Source: Streptomyces rishiriensis (lineage in GTDB: Bacteria > Actinomycetota > Actinomycetes > Streptomycetales > Streptomycetaceae). From it: a DNA stretch of 64,000 nt. The stretch lies in assembly GCF_003112535.1 (NCBI RefSeq), contig NZ_BEWA01000002.1:496001-560000 (forward strand), written 5' to 3'. The position numbers and the translations under genes were made by a program. The notes beneath the pieces were generated by a model. The model did no database searches, had not been told where the DNA came from, and worked only from the letters and a program-made list of their open reading frames with translations. Below are positions 8,287 through 16,494 of the stretch, piece after piece (position 1 is the stretch's first letter; each line of letters opens with the position of its first letter).

Positions 8287-9978
8287 CTAAGCCCGACCGG
8301 TTTCCGCCGGCCGACCGGTTTCCGCGGCCTCCCCCGCCGGCCGACCGGCTTCCGCGGCCTCCCCCGCCGGCCGACCGGCTTCCGCGGCCTCCCCCGCCGT
8401 CAGCCTCCGGTAGCCGGTCTCCCCGGGCGGCCGCCACCACACCGGGTCGGCGCAGCGCGGCCCCTCGCGCCGCAGCAGCGCCCGGTGGATCTTGTTCGTG
8501 GCGGTGACGGGCATCCGCTCGACCACCCGCACGAACCGGGGCGCCATCTTCGTCCCCAGGTCGGGCTGGGCGAGCAGGAACCCGGCGAAGCCGAGCGGGT
8601 CGAAGGTCCCGGCCAGCGTCGCCATCACCTGGTCCCCGGTCACCGGGTCGGGCACCGCGTAGACGGCGACGGCGGCCGCCCCCTCGTAACGGGCGAGGAT
8701 GTTCTCGATCATCGCGGCCGCCAGGTTCTCGCCGTCGACGCGGAGCCGGTCGTCGGTGCGGCCGGCGAAGTAGAGGTAGTCGGCGCGGTCGCGGTAGAAG
8801 AGGTCGCCGGTCCAGTACGCGCCGTCCTCACGGCGCCGCTCCGCCTCCGCCGCCGGGTTGCGCCAGTAGCCCTCGAAGGGGTTCGGTCCCCGGTTGACCA
8901 GCTCCCCGATCGCCTCGTCGCCGTTCAGCAGCCGTCCCGCCGCGTCGAACACGGCCGGCGGGCACTCCGCGCGCGTCTGCGGATCGAGGACGACGAGACC
9001 GGCGCCGGCCCGGCCGACCGCCCCCGCCGGAGTCCCCGGCGACCACTGCACGGCCGCCCCGCCCTCCGAGGAGCCGTAGCCCTCCACCAGCCGCACGCCG
9101 AACCGCCGCTCGAACGCCGCCGCGTCGACCGCGCCCGCCTCCGTGCCGAAGCCCAGCCGCAGCGCGTGGTCGCGGTCGTGCGGGCCCGGCTCGGTGGCCA
9201 GGACGTACTGGATGGCCCGGCCGACGTAGGTGAAGTAGGTCGCCCGGTGGCGCCGGACGTCCGCCAGGAACCCGGACGCCGAGAAGCGCCGGCGCAGCGC
9301 CACCCCGGCCCCGGCCGTCAGCGCGGGCGCCCAGTCGGCGATCACCGCGTTGCCGTGGAACATCGGCATGCACACGTAGTGGACGTCGTCCGGGCCCACG
9401 GAGAACTGCGCGGCCAGGGAGCGCCCGGCGGTGGCCAGCCGGCCCTGGGTGCAGATCGCGGCCTTGGGCGCGCCGGTCGAGCCGGAGGTGAAGTAGAGCA
9501 GGAGCCGGTCGGCGGGGGTGGCCCGGGAGGGGTCAGGGCGGGCGTCCGCGTACGGGGCGAGCAGAGCCTCGTACTCCGGCGTGCCCGTGATCAGCAGCCG
9601 GACTCCGGGCAGGTCGAGGCCGTCGAGGAGGGGAAGGTGGGCGGACTCGGTGATCAGCAGCCGGCACTGCGTGTGCAGGATGTCCCGGGCCAGCTCGGGG
9701 CCGCGCCGGGTGGAGTTGATCCCGGCGACGGCCGCCCCGGCGAGGGCCGCGGCCGACAGCCAGAGGGGGAACTCCGGGGTGTTGTCCAGCAGCACCCCCA
9801 GGTGCGGCGGGCCGCCCGGCGGCAGCAGGTCGTGCAGCAGGGCGGCCCGGGCGGCGGCGCCCGCGGCGACCTCGTGATGCGTGAGGACGGTGTCCTCGCA
9901 CCACAGCCCCGGCCGACGGTCGCCCCAGCGGGCCGCCACGAGTTCGGCGACGGTGTCGGTCGCGCTGATGGACTCCAT
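8287..9978 (-). CDS. AMP-forming acyl-CoA ligase-like enzyme
   Basis: A 563-residue member of the ANL superfamily, activating a carboxylic acid as acyl-AMP and probably passing it to CoA. Landmarks: ATP-binding loop YFTSGSTGAPKAA, VEGYGSSEGG (A5), YWTGDLFYRD (A7) and the C-terminal lysine motif PVTATNKIHRALL (A10), so the active site looks complete. Closest in style to fatty-acyl or very-long-chain acyl-CoA synthetases; substrate unknown. The last ~40 residues are a repeat tail AGEAAEAGRP encoded by three 30-bp repeats, beyond the usual end of the family. The ATG has no ribosome site; TACCGT nine bases upstream suggests a leaderless or near-leaderless mRNA. Confidence 0.88.
   Translation of the reverse strand: MESISATDTVAELVAARWGDRRPGLWCEDTVLTHHEVAAGAAARAALLHDLLPPGGPPHLGVLLDNTPEFPLWLSAAALAGAAVAGINSTRRGPELARDILHTQCRLLITESAHLPLLDGLDLPGVRLLITGTPEYEALLAPYADARPDPSRATPADRLLLYFTSGSTGAPKAAICTQGRLATAGRSLAAQFSVGPDDVHYVCMPMFHGNAVIADWAPALTAGAGVALRRRFSASGFLADVRRHRATYFTYVGRAIQYVLATEPGPHDRDHALRLGFGTEAGAVDAAAFERRFGVRLVEGYGSSEGGAAVQWSPGTPAGAVGRAGAGLVVLDPQTRAECPPAVFDAAGRLLNGDEAIGELVNRGPNPFEGYWRNPAAEAERRREDGAYWTGDLFYRDRADYLYFAGRTDDRLRVDGENLAAAMIENILARYEGAAAVAVYAVPDPVTGDQVMATLAGTFDPLGFAGFLLAQPDLGTKMAPRFVRVVERMPVTATNKIHRALLRREGPRCADPVWWRPPGETGYRRLTAGEAAEAGRPAGEAAEAGRPAGEAAETGRPAETGRA
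8311..8400. repeat. Three 30-bp tandem repeats in ligase 3' end
   Basis: Units at 8311-8340, 8341-8370 and 8371-8400, starting CCGACCGG and ending CCCCCGCCGG, differ by one or two bases. In frame (30 = 10 codons), each encodes AGEAAEAGRP or a close variant. A partial unit lies at 8287-8310. Confidence 0.92.
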
Positions 9979-9994
9979 GGCGGCGCACGGTAGT

Positions 9995-10007
9995 TGACAT
10001 ACCGTCA
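9995..10007. promoter_or_regulatory. Possible TetR-type operator before the acyl ligase
   Basis: TGACATACCGTCA, a short dyad with TGAC/GTCA arms, 17 bases before the ligase start codon. This looks like operators of TetR regulators near acyl-CoA genes in actinomycetes, but only the outer four bases per arm pair. Confidence 0.3.
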
Positions 10008-10018
10008 GATGTGGAGGG

Positions 10019-10483
10019 CTACGGCGTCAGGTTGCCCACCTCGTCGAACATCCAGTGGACGCCGACCATGAAGCAGACGCAGAGGCCGATGAACAGAGTG
10101 AAGAAGGCCAGCAGGCAGCCCGTGCCCGCGGCGAGCCTGCCCCGGCCCGGCCGGTGGGCCGTGGCTCCCTCGGGGCGGTCCGGCGAGTAGTACACGGTGA
10201 CGATGTCGCCCTCGATGACGGTGCCCGGGCCGCCGCCCTCGTCGAAACGGAAGGCGCGGCCGTCCCGCGCGGTGAACTCGTAGACGTGGTGCAGGGTGGT
10301 GCTCACCGAGGTGTCGCCGCCCCCGCCGCTCGTGCTCGTGTACATCCGCAGACAGCGTCCCTCGGCCGTGACCCCGCTGTTCCAGGCCGCTCTGACCTGC
10401 CGGGTGCGGCCGAGGGCCTTGTAAAGGAAGAAGAGCGCGCCGGCGATCATGATCGTCGGAACGATGTAGAACAAGGCTTCCAT
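10019..10483 (-). CDS. DUF3592-type membrane protein
   Basis: 154 residues with one transmembrane helix at each end (IVPTIMIAGALFFLY near residue 7 and LLAFFTLFIGLCVCFMVGV near 125) and a soluble beta-rich middle containing VYEFTARDGRAFRF and VTVYYSPDRPE, the pattern of the DUF3592 family. Function unknown. Start ATG is behind GGGGGAG at three bases. Transcribed alone between the ligase and LPMO genes. Confidence 0.75.
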   Translation of the reverse strand: MEALFYIVPTIMIAGALFFLYKALGRTRQVRAAWNSGVTAEGRCLRMYTSTSGGGGDTSVSTTLHHVYEFTARDGRAFRFDEGGGPGTVIEGDIVTVYYSPDRPEGATAHRPGRGRLAAGTGCLLAFFTLFIGLCVCFMVGVHWMFDEVGNLTP

Positions 10484-10618
10484 GAGCTCCCCCGATGTCC
10501 TGACGCCGGCCTGGTCGAGTCGGCGTGCAGGGAACGTACCCGTGCGCGGGCCCGGGGGAGCTCAAGCGATGCTCAGGAATGACGGCGACCGCCGAGCCGA
10601 CGGCCGCCCTGGCGCCGC

Positions 10619-11248
10619 TCAGAACGTGACGTCGGAGCAGGCGTAGAAGGCGTTGGCCGTGTCGGCGATCGTCCACACCGCGACGATCACGTGACGTCCG
10701 CTGAGCCCGGACGGCAGCGTGCCGGTGTGGGAGAGGGTCGACGGGGGCCGCTGACCGCCGTAGGGCACGGTCAGGAACGGGGTGAGGACGAGGTCGGAGC
10801 GGGCCAGGCCGTGGTCCTGGTTCCAGCCCTGCCGGGTGACGTAGTACTTGAAGTCGGTCGTGGCGTGCATCGCGGTGAACTGCCAGCGGAAGGTGTAGCT
10901 CTGACCGCCGGTCACCCTGGTCGTCGGCCATGCCCCGCCCGAGGGGCTCTTCGCACTGTCGAGCTGGGCGAAGCGGGTGTTGCCGCCGGAACAGATCCGG
11001 CCGTCCGCGGGGCCGGCGGCCGGGAAGCCCTTGGGTCCCTCGACGCTCTGCGGCTCCCACTGGATGTCGCCGCAGTTGCTGACGGAGCCGTTCTGGCAGA
11101 GCTTCTGCCGGCTGACGGGAAGGTCGGTGTAACCGTGCCCGCTCGCGCCGCCGGCGGTGAGCACGAAGGCCCCCGCGGTGGCGAGCCCGAGGGCGGCGGC
11201 GTACCACTTGGTCTTCTTGCCGGTTCCTGTGTGGGTCTTTTCGCGCAT
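10619..11248 (-). CDS. AA10 lytic polysaccharide monooxygenase, chitin/cellulose-active
   Basis: Secreted copper enzyme that oxidatively cleaves crystalline chitin or cellulose. 209 residues: a Lys-rich signal peptide with hydrophobic core, then mature His38 in GGASG-HGYTDLP, the N-terminal half of the copper histidine brace; the second ligand is the His of QFTAMHATTDF and the axial Phe is at the end (FYACSDVTF). Cysteines QKLCQNG, SNCGDI, RICSG and YACSD suggest two disulfides. No carbohydrate-binding module is attached. ATG 11248 has AGGAG seven bases upstream; a longer reading starts inside a microsatellite. DasR/chitin-type boxes lie about 175-220 bp upstream, which favours chitin as substrate. 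Confidence 0.93.
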   Translation of the reverse strand: MREKTHTGTGKKTKWYAAALGLATAGAFVLTAGGASGHGYTDLPVSRQKLCQNGSVSNCGDIQWEPQSVEGPKGFPAAGPADGRICSGGNTRFAQLDSAKSPSGGAWPTTRVTGGQSYTFRWQFTAMHATTDFKYYVTRQGWNQDHGLARSDLVLTPFLTVPYGGQRPPSTLSHTGTLPSGLSGRHVIVAVWTIADTANAFYACSDVTF

Positions 11249-11291
11249 GCTGGCGCTCCTGGTGAACGTGGGGAGTTCAGGAGTTCTGTGA

Positions 11292-11351
11292 GCCGTGCCG
11301 TGCCATGCCGTGCCATGCCGTGCCATGCCGTGCCGTGCCGTGCCGTGCCGT
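11292..11351. repeat. Pentanucleotide microsatellite upstream of LPMO gene
   Basis: Twelve tandem units of GCCGT with GCCAT at units 3, 5 and 7, lying 44-103 bp before the LPMO start codon, followed by a further GTG-rich stretch to about 11412. Length variation here could change promoter geometry. Confidence 0.9.
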
Positions 11352-11420
11352 GGCACGGCGTGATGCGGTGGGGTGTGGCGTGGTGTGGTGTGGCACGGCG
11401 TGGTGCGGTTGGGGCGTGCA

Positions 11421-11470
11421 GGTCTAGACCAAGTTCGAGATTATTGCCGTTTCTTGGTCATGTCCAGACC
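11421..11470. promoter_or_regulatory. Two DasR/chitin-type boxes upstream of LPMO gene
   Basis: GGTCTAGACC at 11421-11430 is a perfect palindrome and equals the core of the published DasR site (AGTGGTCTAGACCACT). TGTCCAGACC at 11461-11470, exactly 40 bp further on, resembles the direct repeat TGGTCCAGACCT of Streptomyces chitinase promoters. Both lie between the LPMO gene and the SPFH gene. Confidence 0.6.
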
Positions 11471-11472
11471 AA

Positions 11473-12579
11473 TCACGTCTGCTCCTGACGCCCCGCGCAG
11501 AACGCCACGGTCAAGTCCTTCACCAGCGCCTTGCGCTCGCAGTCGTCGAGCTCCACGAGCCCCCGCATCGTCAGCCGGGTCACCGTGTCCTCCACCGAGT
11601 CGACCACCGAGGTCAGCACCGTCGCCCGGTGCTGGGCGTCGAGCGCCGCGATCCGGCGGCGGTGCATCGCCGCCGCGACCTCGGGGGCGTACTCGATCCG
11701 GAGCGGCTGCACCGAGAACACCTCCAGACCGATCGCACCGGCCTCCCTCGCCACCAGCCTGCTCAGCGCCTCGCCCGCCGCCTCCACCGAGCCCCGTCCC
11801 GCACCGGGCGTCTCCACCGGGATCCGGGCCAGCGCCGCCTCGACGCACTCACGCAGATACGTCTCGTGGTCCTCGACGCCGAGCGTGGCCCGCGCGGTGT
11901 CCCGCACCCGCCACACCACCAGCGCCACCACCCGCAACGCGACGCCGCTGCCGTCGGCGGCGGGCATCGGCTCGCTGCGCCAGTGCCGCAGCCGCACGTC
12001 CACCCGGCGGCGCAACAGCAGCGGGTTCACCCACAGCAGTCCGGTGCGGCGCACGGTCCCGCGGTAACGGCCGAAGAGCCCGAGCACCCAGGCCCGGCCG
12101 GTCCGCCCCCGGGCGAGTCCGCCGAAGCCGAACAGCCCCAGCGCGCCCGCGCCCGCATAGGCCGCCCACTGCGGCGGACCGAGCCCGGCGCCCGCGAACT
12201 CCGGCAGCCGTAGCGCTCGCACCGCGACCCACGGCAGCACCCCGGCCCACCACGAGGCAGCGACACAGCCGGCCACCCCGCAGGCCCCGGCGAAGACGCC
12301 CAGGACACCCGGCAGCACCCGGGCCGGCCGCTCCACCAGCTCGGGGTCGACCTGCGCCGCCGGGCGCGGCTTGACCGGTGTCGGGCGGCGCAGCCGCGGC
12401 TGCTCCCCGGTGCCCGCCCGGCTGCCCACCACGGCGGGCCCGAGCGGCACCGGCCACGGCTCCGGCTCGTCGCGGAACAGCAGGTGGACGGGGATCTCGG
12501 TGGTCACCTCGTTCTGGATGACCCGAGCGTGCCTGGTGGGCCCTTCGGGCTCGGGTGTCGGTGAAGTGGTCGTGTGCAT
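11473..12579 (-). CDS. SPFH/Band 7 domain membrane protein
   Basis: 368 residues. An N-terminal proline-rich cytosolic part, two or three hydrophobic segments (ARVLPGVLGVFAGACGVAG, then WAGVLPWVAV and QWAAYAGAGALGLFGFGG) and an SPFH domain from about residue 165: GRYRGTVRRTGLLWVNP, the LRVVALVVWRV strand and the helical end AMHRRRIAALDAQHRATV. Such proteins scaffold membrane microdomains. Start ATG has GGAGG six bases upstream. It reads towards the LPMO gene, with that gene's regulatory region in between. Confidence 0.88.
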   Translation of the reverse strand: MHTTTSPTPEPEGPTRHARVIQNEVTTEIPVHLLFRDEPEPWPVPLGPAVVGSRAGTGEQPRLRRPTPVKPRPAAQVDPELVERPARVLPGVLGVFAGACGVAGCVAASWWAGVLPWVAVRALRLPEFAGAGLGPPQWAAYAGAGALGLFGFGGLARGRTGRAWVLGLFGRYRGTVRRTGLLWVNPLLLRRRVDVRLRHWRSEPMPAADGSGVALRVVALVVWRVRDTARATLGVEDHETYLRECVEAALARIPVETPGAGRGSVEAAGEALSRLVAREAGAIGLEVFSVQPLRIEYAPEVAAAMHRRRIAALDAQHRATVLTSVVDSVEDTVTRLTMRGLVELDDCERKALVKDLTVAFCAGRQEQT

Positions 12580-12710
12580 TGCGTGCCTCCAGCCTCCGCG
12601 CCAGATACGCCATGACGGTGAGCGGGACTCCGGCGGCGAGCGGGTCCCCGGGACGGTCCCGATGCGGGACCACGGAAATACGGGCTTATGTCGGCGGTTG
12701 CGGGTGGGGG

Positions 12711-13526
12711 CTACCGGAAGAGCCGCCGCCAGGTCTCCGGGCCCGGGCCACCGGCGCCCACCACTTCGGCGTCGCCCGGCGCGGGTGAGGTGAGCCCCTT
12801 GTAGCGGTACGGGATGTACCGGTCGGAATGGCTCCAGTAGGCGTACGGGGTGGCCTGACGGCGAGTGGTCGGGCGGGTCTGCTCGTAGGCGACGTAGTAG
12901 CTGTGCGTGTAGTCCGTCCAGCCGCCGAAAAGGACTACGTGCGAGCCTTTCTCGGGATCGTCCGCGTTATGGAACAGCAGAATGTCGCCCGGCTGGAGTT
13001 CCTCTCTGGAAATCCTCGTCCCGAACTGGTCGAGGCTGCCCGTCAACTCGTTCCCCGGCAGGTTCCAGGCCATGGAGACGAAGCCCGAGCAGTCCTGCCG
13101 GTAACCGTCGTGCCAGTAGGCGCTCATGCTGTACGGCACCTGGGCCGAAACCCACTGCTCGGCCCGCCGGATGATGTCCGCCCGGGTCGTCGGGGGAGTT
13201 CTGACCGGCCCCGCCGGCCCTCCGGGACGCGCCGGCCGCCCGGCCGGCCCATGCAGCGGCGCCTTGCGTCCCTGCGGGGTGGCGGGTTCGTCACCTGCGG
13301 GAACGCCGGGACGGCCCGGCGGTTGCCGGGCGGCGACGGCGGGCGTCGCCTGAGCGGCGCCGAGCGCGGCGGCCGTCGCGGTGGCGACGACCAGGGCGCG
13401 GTGGGCGGACGGGTGGCCGCCGAACGGGGCGGACGAGGAAAGGTGGCTCGCCCGCCGCCGCGATACGCATCCGGGGCAGTCGCAGTCGCTCTCGGGATCG
13501 AATTCCTCGAATACCGGAGCCTCCAT
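12711..13526 (-). CDS. NlpC/P60-like cell-wall hydrolase
   Basis: 271 residues. A cytosolic-looking N-terminus with a cysteine cluster (SDCDCPGC, residues 13-20), a hydrophobic export segment near residues 45-65, a Pro/Gly-rich linker and a papain-like domain from about residue 120. Catalytic Cys lies in YRQDCSGFV and His in KGSHVVLFGGW, with GDILLFHN between them, as in peptidoglycan peptidases/amidases of this clan. Start ATG has GAGGGG six bases upstream; an in-frame ATG at 13571 lacks one. A signal starting after 40 residues is odd and may mean membrane anchoring rather than secretion. Confidence 0.8.
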   Translation of the reverse strand: MEAPVFEEFDPESDCDCPGCVSRRRASHLSSSAPFGGHPSAHRALVVATATAAALGAAQATPAVAARQPPGRPGVPAGDEPATPQGRKAPLHGPAGRPARPGGPAGPVRTPPTTRADIIRRAEQWVSAQVPYSMSAYWHDGYRQDCSGFVSMAWNLPGNELTGSLDQFGTRISREELQPGDILLFHNADDPEKGSHVVLFGGWTDYTHSYYVAYEQTRPTTRRQATPYAYWSHSDRYIPYRYKGLTSPAPGDAEVVGAGGPGPETWRRLFR

Positions 13527-13710
13527 GCGATTCCCCTCACACTGCAGCTGGAAATATCCGCGACTGTGCACGCTCGCAGTTTCTCAACTGTCTTCCCGGC
13601 GCGCATGCTGACGGTCCGAACGATGTACGCGGAACCCGCCCGGCCCAATGCCGCGGTCCGCCGCCCGGAGCACGGGCCGCGGGTGGTCCTGGGCACCCTC
13701 GCCGGTCCTG

Positions 13711-13716
13711 TAGAGT
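13711..13716 (+). promoter_or_regulatory. Possible -10 box of second tRNA-Lys
   Basis: TAGAGT 14 bases before the tRNA; no clear -35 element. Confidence 0.35.
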
Positions 13717-13730
13717 TGTCCCGTCAGCAG

Positions 13731-13804
13731 GCGCCGCTAGCTCAGTTGGTTAGAGCAGCTGACTCTTAATCAGCGGGTCCGGGGTTCGAGTCCCTGGCGG
13801 CGCA
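13731..13804 (+). tRNA. tRNA-Lys (CTT), second copy
   Basis: Base-for-base identical to the tRNA at 8115-8188: 74 nt, anticodon CTT in loop CTCTTAA, no encoded CCA. Upstream sequence differs, so the copies have separate promoters. Confidence 0.97.
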
Positions 13805-13811
13805 CAGACAT

Positions 13812-13843
13812 CGAAGGCCTCTCGCGAGAGCGAGGGGCCTTCG
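13812..13843 (+). terminator. Terminator after tRNA-Lys copy 2
   Basis: Fourteen-base arms CGAAGGCCTCTCGC and GCGAGGGGCCTTCG with one mismatch around loop GAGA, then TTCGTGT. Related in sequence to the hairpin after copy 1. Confidence 0.82.
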
Positions 13844-14031
13844 TTCGTGTCGCACGTTTGCTGGGTACCTCTCCTACAGAGCCCCGGCCATCCCCTGACT
13901 CTCCGTGGCTTCGCGCAGCCTCCCGCGCCGGACGCCGGGTCACTCCCGCAACCCGGGCGCGCGCGGTCGAGGGCCGGTCCGGTCGGCGGTTTCGGGGGAG
14001 CGGGCCGCCGACCGGGCCAGGTGACGTCACA

Positions 14032-14691
14032 TCAGACGGCGGTGCGCGACAGATACGCCGACACGATCACGTTGGCGGTGTAGCCGTGGGCGACCGGATC
14101 GTAGGTTCCGCCGCAGGTGATCAGGCGCAGCTCTGCACGGCCCGGCCGACGGGAGCCGTAGGCCCGACCGGCGTCGAAGCGGTCGCGCCGCACGACCTCG
14201 ACGTCGTCCACGGTGAACTCGGCGACCTTCCCGTCGTCGCGGACCACCCGTACCGTCTCGCCGCGCTCCAGCGTGCCGAGCCCGCGGAAGACGGCGGGCC
14301 GGGTCCGGGTGTCGACGTGTCCCACCAGCAGGGCCGTGCCCCGGGCGCCGGGTTTCGCACCGCCGGCGTACCAGCCGACGACGCCCGCCTGGTCGAAGGG
14401 CGGCGGGTCGATCGCCCCGTCGGCGTCCAGACCGCGCGCGACGACCGGGGCCTGGACGCCCAGCCGGGGGATGTCGATGCGCCGCGGCAGCGCCTGTCCC
14501 AACGGCTTCGCCGCGGGCGGGAGCCCGGTCTCCGGCGGGCGGACCGCCGCGGCCGGATCACCGGCGGCCGGGGCGGCCGCGCCGTGTCGCACCTCGGTCA
14601 CCTCGCGCCCCCACAGCCAGAGTCCGAGCAGCAGCACCGACCAGGTCAGACCGGTCGCCAGGCGGCCCGGGAGGCGTTCGCGGCCGGCCAC
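14032..14691 (-). CDS. Class F sortase
   Basis: Membrane-anchored cysteine transpeptidase of the actinobacterial class F group, 219 residues. One N-terminal helix (LTWSVLLLGLWLWG), an extracellular linker, then the sortase barrel: catalytic His in LLVGHVDTRT, Cys in LRLITCGGTYD and the C-terminal strand YTANVIVSAYL. The class F opening IDIPRLGVQAPVV is present. It starts at a GTG three bases after the stop of a secreted Thr/Pro-rich protein, so the two are cotranscribed and that protein may be its substrate or partner (inference). Confidence 0.92.
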   Translation of the reverse strand: MAGRERLPGRLATGLTWSVLLLGLWLWGREVTEVRHGAAAPAAGDPAAAVRPPETGLPPAAKPLGQALPRRIDIPRLGVQAPVVARGLDADGAIDPPPFDQAGVVGWYAGGAKPGARGTALLVGHVDTRTRPAVFRGLGTLERGETVRVVRDDGKVAEFTVDDVEVVRRDRFDAGRAYGSRRPGRAELRLITCGGTYDPVAHGYTANVIVSAYLSRTAV

Positions 14692-14694
14692 CGG

Positions 14695-15447
14695 TCAGTC
14701 CGTCCCGCGTCGCCGGCGCCGTCCGCGCCACACGAAGACGGCCGCGGCGACGCCCACGAGCACCAGGCCGACGACCGCCTGCACCGTGCCGGGGCCGTCG
14801 GCGTCCACCCGCGCCTCCTCGACGGAGGCGAGCGGAGCGGCCCCGCCACCGCCGGCGCGCACCGGGGCGACGGGAGACGCGGGAGCGACTGGGGTGGCTG
14901 GGGTGACTGGGGTGACTGGGGTGACTGGGGTGACCGGAGAAGCTGCGTACGGAGAGGCGGGAGAGGTGGGAGCCGTGCGGTCGCCGGAAGCGGTGAGGGC
15001 AGAGGGAGCGGTGGCGGTGGCGGTGGCGGTGGCGGTGGCGGGAGGGGACGGGGCGTCCGGGGGCGCGGACGCCGGGTCCAGGACCTCGATCCGGCTTTTC
15101 ACCTGGACACCGGCGCAGGTGATCCGCACGTCGTAACCGCCCGCCGCGAGCGAGGAGCGGACCCGGGTGTCGCCCGTGAGCGCGCCGCCGGCGCCGTCCG
15201 CGACGACGAGCTGCGCGTCCGCCACGAAGGCGACCGAAGCCGCGGTGGCCGTCCTGCCGTCGCAGCCGGTGGCCCTCAGCGTGACCTCGGATCCCGGCGA
15301 CGGTCTCGACGGCGTGACGGACACCCCGGCGCCCGCGCCCCGTCCGCCTTCGTCACGGCCGACGTCCCCCGAGGCGGCGTACGCCGTGGGAGTGAGCACC
15401 GCAGCGACGACCGCGACGCCCGCACAGACAGTGATCTTCCAACCCAT
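14695..15447 (-). CDS. Secreted Thr/Pro/Ala-rich membrane-anchored protein
   Basis: 250 residues. Signal peptide MGWKITVCAGVAVVAAVLTP, an Ig-like domain of ~100 residues (VSVTPSRPSPGSEVTLRATG, cysteines ATGCDG and ITCAGV probably disulfide-bonded), then a low-complexity stalk with ATATATATA and five TPVTPVTP-type units, and a C-terminal helix (AVVGLVLVGVAAAVFVW) followed by RGRRRRR. That layout is sorting-signal-like, but no LPxTG or LAxTG motif precedes the helix. Strong GGAGG before ATG. Coupled to a class F sortase three bases downstream. Confidence 0.82.
   Translation of the reverse strand: MGWKITVCAGVAVVAAVLTPTAYAASGDVGRDEGGRGAGAGVSVTPSRPSPGSEVTLRATGCDGRTATAASVAFVADAQLVVADGAGGALTGDTRVRSSLAAGGYDVRITCAGVQVKSRIEVLDPASAPPDAPSPPATATATATATAPSALTASGDRTAPTSPASPYAASPVTPVTPVTPVTPATPVAPASPVAPVRAGGGGAAPLASVEEARVDADGPGTVQAVVGLVLVGVAAAVFVWRGRRRRRGTD
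14888..14936. repeat. 9-bp tandem repeat (stalk of secreted protein)
   Basis: About five copies of GGGGTGACT, one reading GGGGTGGCT, encoding the TPV repeat on the minus strand. In-frame length changes are likely. Confidence 0.85.
15010..15040. repeat. GGTGGC hexamer repeat (same gene)
   Basis: Five tandem GGTGGC units encode the alternating Ala-Thr run of the stalk. Confidence 0.85.
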
Positions 15448-15559
15448 CGTGACCTCCAGCTCACTGGAGACTCCCCCGCCGGAACCGCGGCCGCATCCTC
15501 CGGCGGGGTGTCACTGCTCCGAACGAGTGGGTCGGGCGGCGCTACGGGTTTTGGATCCG

Positions 15560-16339
15560 TCAGATCCGGTCGACGAGATCCGCGATCGAGTCCACGACCT
15601 TCGACGGGCGGTACGGGAAGTCCTCGACCTGCTCGGGACGGGTCAGGCCGGTGAGGACCAGGAAGGTCTGCATCCCGGCCTCCATCCCCGCCAGCACGTC
15701 GGTGTCCATGCGGTCGCCGATCATCGCGCTGGTCTCGGAGTGGGCCCCGATGGTGTTCAGCCCGGTGCGCATCATCAGCGGGTTGGGCTTGCCCGCGAAG
15801 TACGGGCTCTTGCCGGTGGCCTTGGTGATCAGCGCGGCGACCGCCCCGGTGGCCGGCAGCGCGCCCTCGGCCGAGGGGCCGGTCTCGTCGGGGTTGGTGC
15901 AGATGAAACGGGCGCCGTCGTTGATGAGCCGGACGGCCTTGGTCATGGCCTCGAACGAGTAGGTGCGGGTCTCGCCGAGGACGACGTAGTCGGGCTCGTG
16001 GTCGGTGAGGATGTAGCCGATGTCGTGCAGCGCGGTGGTCAGGCCGGCCTCGCCGATGACGTACGCCGTGCCCTCGGGCCGCTGGTCGTCCAGGAACTGG
16101 GCGGTGGCCAGCGCGGAGGTCCAGATGTTCTCGATCGGCACGTCGAGGCCCATCCGCCGCAGCCGGGCGTGCAGGTCGCGCGGGGTGTAGATCGAGTTGT
16201 TGGTGAGGACCAGGAACGGCTTTCCGGACTCGCGCAGTCTCTTCAGGAAGGCGTCGGCGCCGGGGATCGGTACGCCCTCGTGGATGAGCACACCGTCCAT
16301 GTCGGTGAGCCACGACTCGATGGGCCTGCGGTCTGCCAT
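15560..16339 (-). CDS. HAD-IIA phosphatase (NagD-like)
   Basis: 259-residue cytosolic phosphatase. HAD motif I is intact ([13 protein letters not shown], with the DxD pair), motif II is in LVLTNNS, and the C-terminal part shows GKPNPLMM and [15 protein letters not shown] for metal binding. The type IIA cap sits between. Family members dephosphorylate nucleotides or sugar phosphates; the exact substrate is not visible. Start ATG follows GGGAG by nine bases. Stands alone between the sortase pair and the LARTG protein gene. Confidence 0.92.
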   Translation of the reverse strand: MADRRPIESWLTDMDGVLIHEGVPIPGADAFLKRLRESGKPFLVLTNNSIYTPRDLHARLRRMGLDVPIENIWTSALATAQFLDDQRPEGTAYVIGEAGLTTALHDIGYILTDHEPDYVVLGETRTYSFEAMTKAVRLINDGARFICTNPDETGPSAEGALPATGAVAALITKATGKSPYFAGKPNPLMMRTGLNTIGAHSETSAMIGDRMDTDVLAGMEAGMQTFLVLTGLTRPEQVEDFPYRPSKVVDSIADLVDRI

Positions 16340-16494
16340 GTGCGGGGTCTCCCTGCCGTACGCGAGTACGCGGTTTCTGCGCGTGCATGCGGTCGCTGCG
16401 TGCGCCCCAGCCTAGTCACAGGCCCGATCTTGAGGGAATGGCCGGTTCCGGACCGTCCACCGGCTGGGACGCGAGCGCGCGACGCGGTCGTGGT

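Noticed and set aside
11292..11351. CRISPR-like array
   Set aside because: Units are five bases with no spacers; other tandem repeats in the window are likewise short and contiguous. No cas genes are present.
8115..13804. Integrated element between the two tRNA-Lys genes (tRNA copies as attL/attR)
   Set aside because: Both tRNAs are complete with distinct promoters, there is no integrase, excisionase or replication gene between them, and the intervening genes look like ordinary chromosomal ones.
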